From the NCBI RefSeq assembly GCF_014863585.1, contig NZ_CP062253.1:4180501-4244500 (forward strand): a DNA stretch of 64,000 bases, in the 5' to 3' direction. Positions 8,346 through 17,543 of the stretch are shown one piece after another. Each line of letters starts with the position of its first letter. Positions within the stretch are counted from its first letter, which is position 1. The notes below the pieces were generated by a model that made no database searches, was not told the origin of the DNA, and worked only from the letters and a program-made list of their open reading frames with translations. Origin of the DNA: Pseudomonas gozinkensis (lineage in GTDB: Bacteria; Pseudomonadota; Gammaproteobacteria; Pseudomonadales; Pseudomonadaceae). Position numbers and translations under genes: made by a program.

Positions 8346-10069
8346 AGCTCAGGCCCCATGGAAAAGTGCAGCCGGATGCCGCCATCGTCGTCCAGCGCAT
8401 GGGCCAGGTCGAGGCGGATCGGCCCCACCGGCGAAACCCAGCGCACACCGATACCGACCCCGGTCTTGAGGTTCGGCAGTTCGAGTTTGTTGAAGGAGTT
8501 GCCCTGATCGACGAAGGTCGCCACGCGCCACTTCTCGGCAATCGAATATTGATATTCGACGCTGCCGGCCACCATGTAGCGCCCGCCGATTCGGTCGCCG
8601 TCGGAGTTCTCCGGCGACAGGCTCTGATAGTCGTAGCCGCGTACGCTCTGATCGCCACCGGCAAAGAAGCGCAGCGACGGCGGCACCGATTTGTAGCCGT
8701 TGGTGGCGCTGCCGCCGACCTGTACCCGGCCGAGCAAACGGTGCTTGTCGAATACGGTGGTCAGGCCTTTGACCAGCGCCGTGCCGTAAACCAGATTGTT
8801 GTCGGAACCGAGGCCTTCTTTCGCAACCTTGCTTTCGAAGGTCAGGCGATAGCCATTGTGCGGGTCAATGCGGTTGTCGCTCTTGAGGTAGGAATAGCTG
8901 ACGCCGGGCATCAGTAAAGTGCTCAGACCGGAGTCGTCGCCGAGCTGGTATTCCTCGCGCTGCCATTTCAGCGAGATCACCCGCTGCCAGCCGCTCGGCA
9001 GTTTGCTGTGCCATTCAGGGCCGAAGGTCAGCAGCTTGCTCAAGGTGTCGGAACCGTCGATGTCCTCGTATTGATAACCGCCGGCCCAGCGCAGTTTGTC
9101 GGTCAGCGGCGGGTCCAGCGGGATGTCGTAGAACAGGCCGACGTTTTGTCGTGGCGCCGACAGTTCGGCCTCCCAGCCATAACTGTCGCCCTGCGGATTG
9201 ACCCAGTGGCGGGTCCAGTTGGCCTTGATTCGCGGGCCGACGTCGGTGGAATAACCGAGACCCAGGCCCATGGTGCGCGGCTTGCGGGTGTCGAGTTTGA
9301 CGTCCACCGGGATCACGTCGTTTTTCGCGGCGGTCGGCGCGGCGTCGACACGCACACCTTCGAAGTAGCCGCTCGATTGCAGGTCGCGGTTGAGTTCGGC
9401 GATCAGCTCGGAGTCGTAGGGTTCGCCGGCCTTGAACGGCACCATGCGTTGCAGCAGGTCTTCGTCGAACGGTGTGTCGCCTTCAAAGCTGACTTTGCCC
9501 AGCGCATAACGCGGGCCGCTTTCGTAGATCAGTTCGACGTCGGCGACCCCGGCGCGGGGATCGACCATCAATTTCTGACTGGTGAAATGGCCGCTGAAGA
9601 ACCCATAGCGCGAAGCCTGGTTCTGGATCAGGCGCTTGGCGTCTTCGTAACGCCCATGGTTGAGCACCGCGCCAGGCTTGAGCACGTCACTTTTCGGGAC
9701 TCGAAAGGATTTGAGGGAGGCCGCCGGGCCGTCGATGCGCACGGTCACGTTGCGCAGGCGGATCGGCTCGCCAGGATCGATGTTCAGCACCAGACGCGGT
9801 TTTTCACCGCCCTTGACGTCACTTTCGATCTGCGGCTGGTAATAACCCAAGGCCTGGGCGGCCTTGCGCGCCTGCTCTTCGGCGCCGCGACTGAAGCGCT
9901 GCAAGGCTTCTTCGTCACGATCGCCGAGGCTGCCGATATAGCCTTCTATATTGGCTTTCAGTTCATCGTTGGACGGTTTGATCCGCACATCCAATTCACT
10001 TTGCGCCAGCGCCGCGCAGCTGGTTAACAGCATGAGCACGCCACTGGTAAATCTTCCTGGAAACTTCAT
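8342..10069 (-). CDS. tamA: Translocation and assembly module outer-membrane protein TamA
   Basis: BamA-family (Omp85) outer-membrane barrel that pairs with TamB. From ATG at 10069 the protein is 575 residues. It has a signal peptide ending near CAALAQS, three POTRA-like modules (about 25-260), then a 16-strand barrel with the Omp85 features GGDQSVRGYDYQSLSPE and a terminal segment ending GGIRLHFSMGPEL. The longer frame to GTG at 10087 would place six extra residues before the signal peptide, so the ATG is preferred. tamB follows with overlapping stop and start. Confidence 0.95.
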   Translation of the reverse strand: MKFPGRFTSGVLMLLTSCAALAQSELDVRIKPSNDELKANIEGYIGSLGDRDEEALQRFSRGAEEQARKAAQALGYYQPQIESDVKGGEKPRLVLNIDPGEPIRLRNVTVRIDGPAASLKSFRVPKSDVLKPGAVLNHGRYEDAKRLIQNQASRYGFFSGHFTSQKLMVDPRAGVADVELIYESGPRYALGKVSFEGDTPFDEDLLQRMVPFKAGEPYDSELIAELNRDLQSSGYFEGVRVDAAPTAAKNDVIPVDVKLDTRKPRTMGLGLGYSTDVGPRIKANWTRHWVNPQGDSYGWEAELSAPRQNVGLFYDIPLDPPLTDKLRWAGGYQYEDIDGSDTLSKLLTFGPEWHSKLPSGWQRVISLKWQREEYQLGDDSGLSTLLMPGVSYSYLKSDNRIDPHNGYRLTFESKVAKEGLGSDNNLVYGTALVKGLTTVFDKHRLLGRVQVGGSATNGYKSVPPSLRFFAGGDQSVRGYDYQSLSPENSDGDRIGGRYMVAGSVEYQYSIAEKWRVATFVDQGNSFNKLELPNLKTGVGIGVRWVSPVGPIRLDLAHALDDDGGIRLHFSMGPEL

Positions 10070-10135
10070 AGGCGCGGATGCTATCACGGGCTTGGGAGCG
10101 TGATAGAACAGGAAATTTCCGAAAAAGTTCGATGG

Positions 10136-10786
10136 TCATCCCGTTGCAGTTTGTAACACCTGCGGGTTGGCGTGGAAAAACACGTGCTCGCGCACCGGGC
10201 CGACGGCGACTTCGCCGATTTCCTCGTAACCCTGACGCTTGTAGAACTCCAGATAACGCGGGTTGCCGGTGTCGAGGATCACGCCTTGGGAGCTTTCGTC
10301 CACCGCGCACCAGTTGTGCACCGCTTGCAGCAGCTGTTCGCCGAAATGCTTGCCCTGAAATTGTGGATGCACGCCGAGCAGCGGCAGCATGTGCACCGAG
10401 TCGGTCGGCACGCAGGCCTCGACGGCGGCGTGGTACTCCAGATAACGCCGGGTGCAGCGGAAACCGGTGCTCAGCACCATGCGCAAACGCCAGGCCCAAC
10501 TTTCGGTAACACCCAGACGCCGTTGCGGCGGCGCGATCAGGGCGATGCCGATCAAGCGGTCGTTGACCAACAGGCCGATGGCCGGCAAATCCTGCAAAAA
10601 ATGCTGTTTGACCAGCTCCCGCACCGTGGCGCGTACCCGCTGCTCGTAACCCGGACGCTCGGCTTCGAACAGGTAAGCGAAGGTCGGCTCGTGGCGATAA
10701 GCCTGATAAAGAAGGGATCGCGCTTCCCGGGAATAACCGCGGTCGAGCATATGAATGTCGGCGATGGCGGTTTGGGTTTCAGGCAT
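10136..10786 (-). CDS. GNAT-family N-acetyltransferase
   Basis: A 216-residue protein with the GNAT fold signature. The beta4-alpha3 acetyl-CoA site reads LLGVHPQFQGKHFGEQLLQA (motif V-x-x-x-x-Q-G-x-x-x-G), and the C-terminal part has GNPRYLEFYKRQGYEEIGEV, the usual Y-x-x-x-G-F/Y element. ATG at 10786 is chosen because GGAG precedes it by about ten bases and the upstream extension is Arg/Pro-rich and uncharacteristic. The substrate cannot be told from sequence; similar Pseudomonas proteins are simply called acetyltransferases. It is a single gene on the tamAB strand, 66 bases from tamA. Confidence 0.85.
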   Translation of the reverse strand: MPETQTAIADIHMLDRGYSREARSLLYQAYRHEPTFAYLFEAERPGYEQRVRATVRELVKQHFLQDLPAIGLLVNDRLIGIALIAPPQRRLGVTESWAWRLRMVLSTGFRCTRRYLEYHAAVEACVPTDSVHMLPLLGVHPQFQGKHFGEQLLQAVHNWCAVDESSQGVILDTGNPRYLEFYKRQGYEEIGEVAVGPVREHVFFHANPQVLQTATG

Positions 10787-10909
10787 GACGGTGATTCTCC
10801 CCGGGGCGCGCTCGGATGGCGGCGCTCTTGTTGGTACGAACCTTTTGGTGATGGCACAGTTCCCCACAGGTATAGACTAACCAGAGATTTTCATCGACTG
10901 GTCGGGCCT

Positions 10910-11004
10910 CATCGCTGGCAAGCCAGGCTCCCACAGGTATTTTTTGCGTACACGGATTTTGTGGACGAACGAGATACTGTGGGAGCCTGGCTTGCCAGCG
11001 ATGG
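10910..11004. repeat. REP doublet (CTGGCTTGCCAGCGATGG family)
   Basis: Two inverted near-perfect copies, CATCGCTGGCAAGCCAGGCTCCCACAGG-type on the left arm and its complement on the right arm, separated by about 40 bases, in the divergent space before xthA. Same family as the element at 3101. Confidence 0.85.
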
Positions 11005-11114
11005 GGCCATTAGGGGCCGCGCACATCTGACAGACCTGAATGAATCTGCTTACCCCACGCTGGCCCAGATCCTACATGTCAGCTAGCATCGCCCTTTTGC
11101 CAGGACTGCCGACC

Positions 11115-11927
11115 ATGAAGATCGTTTCCTTCAACATCAACGGACTGCGGGCCCGCCCGCATCAGCTGGCGGCGCTGATCGAAAAGCATCAGCCGGACGT
11201 CATCGGCCTGCAGGAAACCAAGGTCCACGACGACCAGTTCCCGCTGGAAGAAGTACGTGCCCTGGGTTATCACGTGTATTTCCACGGCCAGAAAGGCCAT
11301 TACGGCGTCGCCCTGCTTTCGCGCCAGGAACCGATTGCCGTGCACAAAGGCTTCGCCACCGATGAAGAAGACGCTCAGCGGCGCTTCATCTGGGGCACCT
11401 TCGCTGATGCCAACGGTACTCCGGTGACGATCATGAACGGCTACTTCCCACAGGGTGAAAGCCGCGACCATCCGACCAAATTCCCGGCCAAGCAACGCTT
11501 CTACAGTGATTTGCAAGCCCTGCTGGAAAGCCAGTTCAACAATGAACAGCCGCTGGTGGTGATGGGCGATGTGAACATTTCCCCGGAAGACTGCGACATC
11601 GGCATCGGCCCGGACAACATGAAGCGCTGGCTGAAAACCGGCAAATGCAGCTTCCTGCCGGAGGAGCGCGAGTGGATGGCCCGCCTGAAAAACTGGGGCC
11701 TGACCGACAGCTACCGTCACCTGAACCCGGACGTGACCGACATGTTCAGCTGGTTCGACTACCGCAGTCGCGGGTTTGAAGACGAGCCGAAGCGTGGTTT
11801 GCGCATTGATGTGATTCTGGCATCCCACGGTTTGCTGCCACGGGTGAAAGCCGCCGGTGTCGACTATGAACTGCGCGGGATGGAAAAGCCTTCGGACCAT
11901 GCGCCGATCTGGCTGGAATTGAGCTGA
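11115..11927 (+). CDS. xthA: Exodeoxyribonuclease III (AP endonuclease)
   Basis: A 270-residue enzyme of the EEP nuclease family that cleaves at abasic sites and degrades duplex DNA 3' to 5' in base-excision repair. Family motifs appear in order: [13 protein letters not shown] near the start, [13 protein letters not shown] (metal-binding Glu), [25 protein letters not shown] (Asp and Asn of the active site), [11 protein letters not shown] and the C-terminal [11 protein letters not shown] with the catalytic Asp-His. The start is ATG at 11115, giving the canonical [10 protein letters not shown] terminus; the frame upstream is not conserved. It appears monocistronic and a short hairpin follows its stop. 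Confidence 0.97.
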   Translation: MKIVSFNINGLRARPHQLAALIEKHQPDVIGLQETKVHDDQFPLEEVRALGYHVYFHGQKGHYGVALLSRQEPIAVHKGFATDEEDAQRRFIWGTFADANGTPVTIMNGYFPQGESRDHPTKFPAKQRFYSDLQALLESQFNNEQPLVVMGDVNISPEDCDIGIGPDNMKRWLKTGKCSFLPEEREWMARLKNWGLTDSYRHLNPDVTDMFSWFDYRSRGFEDEPKRGLRIDVILASHGLLPRVKAAGVDYELRGMEKPSDHAPIWLELS

Positions 11928-11930
11928 GAT

Positions 11931-11958
11931 CCTGTGGGAGCGAGCTTGCTCCCACATT
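11931..11958. repeat. Single REP-like hairpin
   Basis: The palindrome TGTGGGAGCGAGCTTGCTCCCACA (24 bases, perfect except the centre) starts six bases after the xthA stop. It is a lone REP core lacking the usual partner and could act as a transcript 3' end. Confidence 0.7.
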
Positions 11959-12034
11959 GACTCAGCTGTCATGTATTGGTCATGCGCCTGACTTAATCTC
12001 CCCGGCAATCCCCTTGGCTGCAATCGGTGCCGGC

Positions 12035-13369
12035 ATGACCCTGCGTGTTCTGTTCGTCTTTCTCCTGAGCGCCTGGCTGCAGGTTGCGACCGCGGCATTG
12101 CCCATTCCCGAGAACGGCCCGGTATTGCGCATCCAGGGTTCCAACACCATTGGCGCGGCGCTCGGCCCGGCGCTGGTGGAAGGTCTGTTGCAAGACCAAG
12201 GACTGTTGAAAGTCCACAGCGAAACCCCGGACACCGCCAACGAACAACGGGTCGTCGGCCTGACGGCTCAAGGCCAGAGAGTCGTGGTGGAAATCGCCGC
12301 CCACGGTTCCAGCACCGGTTTCACGGCACTGAAAAGCAACAGCGCCGATCTGGCCGCGTCTTCGCGCCCGATCAAGGACAGCGAACTCGCCAGCCTGCAA
12401 TCCCTCGGTGACCTGAAAAGCCCCGGTGCCGAGCAAGTCATCGCCATCGATGGCCTGGCGATCATCCTTCATCCCGACAATCCGCTGAATCAATTGAACA
12501 CCGAACAACTGGCGCGGATCTTCAGCGGGGAGGCGAAGACGTGGGAAGACGTCGGCGGCAAGGGTGGGACGATCCATTTATATGCGCGGGATGATCAGTC
12601 CGGCACCTACGACACCTTCAAGGAACTTGTCCTTAGCCGTCGTGGGAAAACCCTGAACAGTTCGGCGAAACGCTTCGAATCCAGCGAGCAATTGTCCGAC
12701 GCCGTGAGCGCCGATCCACAAGGCATTGGCTTTATCGGCCTGCCCTATGTGCGTCAGGCCAAAGCCGTGGCGATTGTCGACGGGCAGTCCTTGGCGATGT
12801 TGCCGCTGGCCAGTTTGATCGCCACCGAAGACTATCCACTCTCTCGGCGCTTGTTTTTCTATTTACCGCCCGACAATCAGAATCCGTGGGCGCAAGCTCT
12901 GGTGGACTTTGCGCAGAGCCGTCAGGGCCAGGCGATTGTCGCGGCCAACGGTTTTATCGCCCAGACCGTGCAGGCCATCGCCGTCACGCCGAATGCGCTG
13001 ATGCCCGAGGGTTATCAATCCCTCAGCCGCCATGCCCAGCGCCTGACCGTGAACTTCCGTTTCGAAGAAGGCAGCGCCAGCCTCGACAACAAGGCCCGCC
13101 AGGATCTGGCCCGGGTGTTCGACTATATAAAGCACCATGACAAGACCGATCGCGCAGTAACACTGGTGGGATTTGGCGACGCCAAGGACGATCCGGCACG
13201 GGCGGATTTGCTGTCGAAGCTGCGGGCGATGGCGGTACGCCGGGAATTGGTGAAAAACGGCGTGGTATTGCGCGAGGTGCGCGGGTTTGGCGCGCTGATG
13301 CCGGTGGCGACCAACAGCGGGGATGAGGGCCGGATCAAGAATCGGCGGGTTGAGGTTTGGGTTTACTGA
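12035..13369 (+). CDS. PstS-like substrate-binding protein fused to an OmpA peptidoglycan-binding domain
   Basis: A 444-residue exported protein. A signal peptide (about 1-24) ends in [10 protein letters not shown]. Residues about 30-320 are a PstS-like periplasmic-binding domain: [38 protein letters not shown] and [19 protein letters not shown] match the phosphate-binding loops of PBP-like proteins. Residues about 330-444 form an OmpA-like domain ([20 protein letters not shown] ... [15 protein letters not shown]) that normally binds peptidoglycan. ATG at 12035 starts the signal peptide directly; upstream codons are ignored. No pst transport genes are adjacent. It is probably a wall-tethered phosphate (or other oxyanion) binding protein; ligand is inferred only. 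Confidence 0.85.
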   Translation: MTLRVLFVFLLSAWLQVATAALPIPENGPVLRIQGSNTIGAALGPALVEGLLQDQGLLKVHSETPDTANEQRVVGLTAQGQRVVVEIAAHGSSTGFTALKSNSADLAASSRPIKDSELASLQSLGDLKSPGAEQVIAIDGLAIILHPDNPLNQLNTEQLARIFSGEAKTWEDVGGKGGTIHLYARDDQSGTYDTFKELVLSRRGKTLNSSAKRFESSEQLSDAVSADPQGIGFIGLPYVRQAKAVAIVDGQSLAMLPLASLIATEDYPLSRRLFFYLPPDNQNPWAQALVDFAQSRQGQAIVAANGFIAQTVQAIAVTPNALMPEGYQSLSRHAQRLTVNFRFEEGSASLDNKARQDLARVFDYIKHHDKTDRAVTLVGFGDAKDDPARADLLSKLRAMAVRRELVKNGVVLREVRGFGALMPVATNSGDEGRIKNRRVEVWVY

Positions 13370-13381
13370 GGTCGAACCACT

Positions 13382-13485
13382 GATCGTTCCCACGCTCTGC
13401 GTGGTAACGCAGCCATGGACGCTCCGCGTCCACTGTGACGCGGAGCGTCACGGTATGCATTCCCACGCAGAGCGTGGGAACGATC
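13382..13485. repeat. Nested inverted repeat (GATCGTTCCCACGCTCTGCG family)
   Basis: Outer arms GATCGTTCCCACGCTCTGCG and its complement (13382 and 13466-13485) enclose inner arms GACGCTCCGCGTC and GACGCGGAGCGTC. It is a second, distinct extragenic palindrome family, placed between two convergent genes. Confidence 0.8.
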
Positions 13486-13533
13486 ACCGCGATCAGCGCC
13501 TTGCGTGGGAAGGATCAGGAGTGAAGTGCTGGA

Positions 13534-14763
13534 TCAGCGCTCGCTGCGCAGCATTTCCTTCGGCACGTACTTGCCGACCTCGAACTTGCCGATCGCCGCG
13601 CGGTGCACTTCGTCCGGGCCATCGGCCAGGCGCAGGGTGCGTTGCATGGCATACATGTAGGCCAGCGGGAAGTCGTTCGACACCCCTGCCCCGCCATGAA
13701 TCTGGATCGCCCGGTCGATCACCCGCAACGCGACGTTCGGTGCGACAACCTTGATCTGCGCGATTTCGCTCTTGGCGACCTTGTTACCCACGGTGTCCAT
13801 CATGTACGCCGCTTTCAAGGTCAGCAGGCGTGCCATGTCGATCTCCATCCGCGAGTCGGCGATCTTGTCGACGTTACCGCCCAGACGCGCCAGCGGTTTG
13901 CCGAACGCGGTGCGACTCACCGAACGTTTGCACATCAATTCCAGTGCGCGCTCGGCCATACCGATCGAACGCATGCAGTGGTGAATCCGGCCCGGGCCAA
14001 GGCGACCTTGAGCAATTTCGAAGCCGCGTCCTTCACCGAGCAGAACGTTTTCGTACGGCACTCGCACGTTGTCGAACAGCACTTCGGCGTGGCCGTGGGG
14101 TGCATCGTCGTAACCGAACACCGGCAGCGGACGGACGATCTTCACACCGGGGGTGTCGACCGGCACCAGAATCATCGAGTGCTGGGCGTGACGCGGAGCG
14201 TCAGGGTTGCTCAGGCCCATGAAGATCAGGATCTTGCAGCGCGGATCGCAGGCGCCGGAGGTCCACCACTTCTTGCCGTTGATCACCCACTCGTCGCCAT
14301 CGCGCACGGCACGGGCGGCCATGTTGGTGGCGTCGGAGGACGCAACGTCCGGCTCGGTCATGGCGAACGCCGAACGGATCTCGCCGCGCAGCAACGGTTC
14401 GAGCCAGCGCTGCTTCTGTTCTTCGTTGGCATAACGCACCAGCACTTCCATGTTGCCGGTGTCCGGCGCCGAGCAGTTGAACGGCTCGGGGCCCAGCAGC
14501 GAACGGCCCATGATTTCCGCCAATGGCGCGTATTCGAGGTTGGTCAGGCCGGCGCCGAGCTCCGACTCAGGCAGAAACAAATTCCACAGACCTTCAGCCT
14601 TTGCCTTGGCCTTGAGTTCTTCCATGATCGCCGTCGGCTGCCAGCGATCGCCTTCGGCGACCTGACGCTCGAACACGGCTTCGGCCGGGTAAACGTAAGT
14701 GTCCATGAACGCGGTCACGCGCTCACGCAGTTCTTGCACCTTGGGCGAATAAGCGAAATCCAT
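13534..14763 (-). CDS. Acyl-CoA dehydrogenase (ACAD10/11-like)
   Basis: FAD flavoenzyme that oxidises an acyl-CoA to the 2-enoyl-CoA, passing electrons to ETF. The 409-residue protein has the N-terminal helical domain, the FAD/substrate signature [35 protein letters not shown], and the C-terminal [20 protein letters not shown] segment. The long N-terminal domain and these spacings match the ACAD10/11-like group rather than short-chain enzymes. ATG at 14763 follows AAAGGTAATTG; a TTG two codons earlier is unlikely. It is divergent from a LysR regulator at 14940 that probably controls it. Substrate chain length is not deducible. Confidence 0.9.
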   Translation of the reverse strand: MDFAYSPKVQELRERVTAFMDTYVYPAEAVFERQVAEGDRWQPTAIMEELKAKAKAEGLWNLFLPESELGAGLTNLEYAPLAEIMGRSLLGPEPFNCSAPDTGNMEVLVRYANEEQKQRWLEPLLRGEIRSAFAMTEPDVASSDATNMAARAVRDGDEWVINGKKWWTSGACDPRCKILIFMGLSNPDAPRHAQHSMILVPVDTPGVKIVRPLPVFGYDDAPHGHAEVLFDNVRVPYENVLLGEGRGFEIAQGRLGPGRIHHCMRSIGMAERALELMCKRSVSRTAFGKPLARLGGNVDKIADSRMEIDMARLLTLKAAYMMDTVGNKVAKSEIAQIKVVAPNVALRVIDRAIQIHGGAGVSNDFPLAYMYAMQRTLRLADGPDEVHRAAIGKFEVGKYVPKEMLRSER

Positions 14764-14939
14764 GAGCAATTACCTTTTTTCGGCAGGTTGTTTAAGTCAT
14801 GCAATCGATGCTAGAACAGCGTTGATAATTTACCTAGCCTATTCTCGGCGTGTATAAACATTCATCACCGATATATGATTGGTTGATTTTCCTGGCCGCC
14901 CTGACCCGCGCCATCCACCTATAAAAAGAGAGCCGCGTA

Positions 14940-15884
14940 ATGAATCTGAGCAAGGTCGACCTCAACCTTTTCATCGTCTTCGACGCGATCTACACCGAAG
15001 CCAACCTGACCCGCGCCGGGCAGATTGTCGGCATTACCCAGCCTGCGGTGTCCAACGCCCTGGCGCGGTTGCGCGAGACCTTCAACGACCCGCTCTTCGT
15101 ACGCACGGCCCAGGGCATGGTGCCGACGCCCATGGCGCAGAACATCATCGGCCCGGTGCGCAACGCACTGTCGCTGTTGCGGGTGTCGGTTCAGGAAAGC
15201 CGCATTTTCAACCCCTCGCAAGCGGTCAAGACTTACCGCATCAGCATGACCGACCTGACCGAAGCAGTGATTCTGCCGCCGCTGTTCCAGCGCCTGCGTC
15301 GTCTGGCGCCGACGGTGATCATCGAAAGCTTCCTGTCCAAACGCCGGGAAACCACCAAAGAGCTGGCCGCCGGACGTCTCGACTTTGCCGTGGATGCGCC
15401 GCTCAACACCGACCCGCAGGTGCGCCACGTCAAGTTGATGGAAGACCGTTACGTCTGCGCGATGCGCAAGGGCCATCCGTTGGCGACCAAGGAAAAATTC
15501 ACCCTCGACGATTACCTGTCGCTGACCCACATTCATATTTCCAGCCGTCGCAGTGGCCTGGGCCATGTCGATCTGGCGCTGGGCAAAATGGGCATCCAGC
15601 GCAAGATCGCCCTGCGCTCGCAGCACTATCTGATGGCGTCCCAGGTGTTGCAGCAGACCGACATGGTGATGACCGTGCCGGAGCGTTTCGCCCGTCGCCA
15701 TGACCTGCATGCGTTCAATCTGCCGGTCAACGATGTGCCGCCGGTGGAAACCCATTTGTACTGGCACGAAAGCACCGACCAGGACCCGGCCAACCGCTGG
15801 ATGCGCGAGCAGATGATCGAGTTGTGCCAACAAGTGACGGCGCATGAGAAGAAGCTCGACAAGCTGCAGGCGCCCGCTACTTGA
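14940..15884 (+). CDS. LysR-family transcriptional regulator
   Basis: A 314-residue LysR regulator. The helix-turn-helix reads ANLTRAGQIVGITQPAVSNA, followed by the family ARLRETFNDPLFVRTAQGMV, more like the NodD/LeuO-type subgroup than the CysB-type. The rest is the type-2 periplasmic-binding effector domain. It starts 176 bases from, and divergent to, the acyl-CoA dehydrogenase at 13534-14763, the usual layout for a regulator and its target. liuR starts 55 bases after it but has its own LiuR-type operator, so the two units are separate. Effector unknown; a CoA-thioester-related compound is a guess. Confidence 0.9.
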   Translation: MNLSKVDLNLFIVFDAIYTEANLTRAGQIVGITQPAVSNALARLRETFNDPLFVRTAQGMVPTPMAQNIIGPVRNALSLLRVSVQESRIFNPSQAVKTYRISMTDLTEAVILPPLFQRLRRLAPTVIIESFLSKRRETTKELAAGRLDFAVDAPLNTDPQVRHVKLMEDRYVCAMRKGHPLATKEKFTLDDYLSLTHIHISSRRSGLGHVDLALGKMGIQRKIALRSQHYLMASQVLQQTDMVMTVPERFARRHDLHAFNLPVNDVPPVETHLYWHESTDQDPANRWMREQMIELCQQVTAHEKKLDKLQAPAT

Positions 15885-15896
15885 CGTAAACGTCAA
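15881..15896. promoter_or_regulatory. LiuR box upstream of liuR
   Basis: Palindrome TTGACGTAAACGTCAA, 44 bases before the liuR ATG and overlapping the end of the previous gene. Its left half TTGACG can serve as a -35 element, with TAGCTT at 15905-15910 as a -10 at 18-base spacing. The long-spaced promoter with a palindrome in the spacer is typical for MerR proteins. It matches the two boxes before liuA at 19766 and 19810. Confidence 0.75.
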
Positions 15897-15939
15897 CCTG
15901 CCATTAGCTTAGCGCCAAGACCTTTTTTCGAGCGCTTTC

Positions 15940-16341
15940 ATGAGCAGCCAGACCTACAGCATTTCCGACCTCGCCCGCGAGCTGGACATCACCACCCGGG
16001 CGATCCGCTTCTATGAAGAACAAGGCCTGCTCAGCCCCGAGCGCCGAGGCCAGGAACGCATCTATTCGCCACGCGACAAGGTCAGCCTGAAGCTGATCCT
16101 GCGGGGCAAGCGCATCGGTTTTTCCCTGGCCGAGTGCCGCGAGCTGATCGAGCTCTACGACCCTTCCAGCGGTAACACCAAACAACTCAACAGCATGCTG
16201 GCGAAAATCAGCGAACGTCGCGAACAGCTCGAACAGCAGCTGCTGGACATCGAACAGATGAAGCTGGAACTCGACACCGCCGAAGAACGCTGCGTGCAGG
16301 CGCTGGAGCAGACGCTCAAGAGTCAGCAATCAGTTCAGTGA
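15940..16341 (+). CDS. liuR: LiuR, MerR-family regulator of leucine/isovalerate catabolism
   Basis: A 133-residue MerR regulator: N-terminal winged helix (YSISDLARELDITTRAIRFY EEQGLL), the RGKRIGFSLAECRELIELYD linker typical of LiuR, and a C-terminal coiled coil (about 80-120) for dimerisation. LiuR represses the liu genes in pseudomonads until a CoA intermediate releases it (family knowledge). Three palindromes of the form TTNACGTNAACGTNAA in this window, one upstream of this gene and two upstream of liuA, fit its regulon. It is followed by a REP doublet and liuE on the same strand. Confidence 0.9.
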   Translation: MSSQTYSISDLARELDITTRAIRFYEEQGLLSPERRGQERIYSPRDKVSLKLILRGKRIGFSLAECRELIELYDPSSGNTKQLNSMLAKISERREQLEQQLLDIEQMKLELDTAEERCVQALEQTLKSQQSVQ

Positions 16342-16354
16342 GCCAACACAAATC

Positions 16355-16450
16355 CCCTGTGGGAGCGAGCTTGCTCGCGATTGAGGTTAGACAGTCAGCA
16401 TCATTTTTGAATGTCAGACCGCTATCGCGAGCAAGCTCGCTCCCACAGGG
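16355..16450. repeat. REP doublet (GCGAGCTTGCTCGCGAT family)
   Basis: Inverted copies of CCCTGTGGGAGCGAGC TTGC and its complement, about 50 bases apart, between liuR and liuE. Confidence 0.9.
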
Positions 16451-16486
16451 TTCTCGATACAGTCAGATAATGAGCAGGTTCAGCCC

Positions 16487-17386
16487 ATGTCCCTCCCCTC
16501 CCAAGTACGCCTGATCGAAGTCGGCCCCCGTGACGGCCTGCAGAACGAAGCCCAACCCATCAGCGTTGCCGACAAGGTGCAACTGGTCGACGCGCTGAGC
16601 GCCGCCGGCCTCGGCTATATAGAAGTCGGCAGTTTCGTCTCGCCCAAGTGGGTGCCACAGATGGCCGGCTCCGCCGACGTGTTCGCGCAGATCCAGCGCA
16701 AGCCCGGCGTGATCTATGGCGCACTGGCGCCGAACCTGCGCGGTTTTGAAGATGCGCTGGCCGCCGGGGTCAAGGAGGTCGCGGTGTTCGCCGCCGCGTC
16801 CGAAGCGTTTTCGCAACGCAACATCAATTGCTCGATCAGCGAAAGCCTGGCGCGGTTCTCGCCGATCATGGAATCGGCGAAACAGCACGGCGTTACCGTG
16901 CGCGGTTACGTGTCCTGCGTGCTGGGTTGCCCTTATGAAGGCGATGTCGCCCCGGAGCAAGTGGCCATGGTCGCCCGCGAGCTGTACGCGATGGGCTGCT
17001 ACGAAGTGTCGCTGGGTGACACCATCGGCACCGGCACCGCGGGCGCCACCCGCCGGCTGTTCGAAGTGGTTTCTAAGCAGGTGCCGCGAGAGAAACTCGC
17101 CGGCCACTTCCACGACACCTACGGCCAGGCCATGGCCAACATCTACGCCAGCCTGCTGGAAGGCATCGCGGTGTTCGACAGCTCGATCGCCGGCCTCGGC
17201 GGCTGCCCGTACGCCAAAGGCGCCAGCGGTAACGTCGCCACCGAGGATGTGGTGTACCTGCTCAACGGCCTGGGCATCGAGACCGGTATCGACCTCGACG
17301 CCTTGATTGCCGCCGGCCAGCAGATCAGTGCCGTGCTGGGTCGCCCGACCGGTTCGCGCGTGGCCAAGGCTCGCAGCGCACAGTGA
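16487..17386 (+). CDS. liuE: Hydroxymethylglutaryl-CoA lyase
   Basis: TIM-barrel lyase that splits 3-hydroxy-3-methylglutaryl-CoA into acetoacetate and acetyl-CoA, the last step of leucine degradation. The 299-residue protein begins with VRLIEVGPRDGLQNE (catalytic Arg and metal-binding Asp), has GHFHDTYGQAMAN (metal-binding His pair) and the signature GLGGCPYAKGASGNVATED containing the catalytic Cys. Also called mvaB in P. putida. It is separated from liuABCD by the sRNA and acyl-CoA synthetase gene, unlike the compact P. aeruginosa liu cluster. It may be read from the liuR promoter across a 145-base gap with a REP doublet. Confidence 0.95.
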   Translation: MSLPSQVRLIEVGPRDGLQNEAQPISVADKVQLVDALSAAGLGYIEVGSFVSPKWVPQMAGSADVFAQIQRKPGVIYGALAPNLRGFEDALAAGVKEVAVFAAASEAFSQRNINCSISESLARFSPIMESAKQHGVTVRGYVSCVLGCPYEGDVAPEQVAMVARELYAMGCYEVSLGDTIGTGTAGATRRLFEVVSKQVPREKLAGHFHDTYGQAMANIYASLLEGIAVFDSSIAGLGGCPYAKGASGNVATEDVVYLLNGLGIETGIDLDALIAAGQQISAVLGRPTGSRVAKARSAQ

Positions 17387-17393
17387 GGGGATG

Positions 17394-17436
17394 GTGTTAC
17401 CGCCGAGCGCGAAACGTGGGCACAAGCGAGTAACAC
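17394..17436. promoter_or_regulatory. Candidate CbrB activator half-sites upstream of the sRNA
   Basis: An inverted pair GTGTTAC (17394-17400) and GTAACAC (17430-17436) lies about 85-125 bases upstream of the sigma-54 promoter, a usual position for an enhancer-binding protein. As I recall, CbrB sites contain TGTTAC/GTAACA halves with a shorter gap; here the gap is 29 bases, so this assignment is tentative. Confidence 0.5.
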
Positions 17437-17516
17437 GGAAACAAATTGTCTGGTTTTGCCTGAAGGAAAAATCCTTCAAAAATCTCAAACCCTTGATTTA
17501 CAAGGGTTTTGAAAAG

Positions 17517-17533
17517 TTGGCACGGCTTCTGCT
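17517..17533 (+). promoter_or_regulatory. Sigma-54 promoter of the CrcY-like sRNA
   Basis: TTGGCAC-ggcttc-TGCT matches the -24/-12 consensus TGGCAC-N5-TTGCW. GG at 17519-17520 and GC at 17531-17532 have the obligatory 12-base spacing. Predicted start about 17544. Confidence 0.85.
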
Positions 17534-17543
17534 ATCTCTATGG

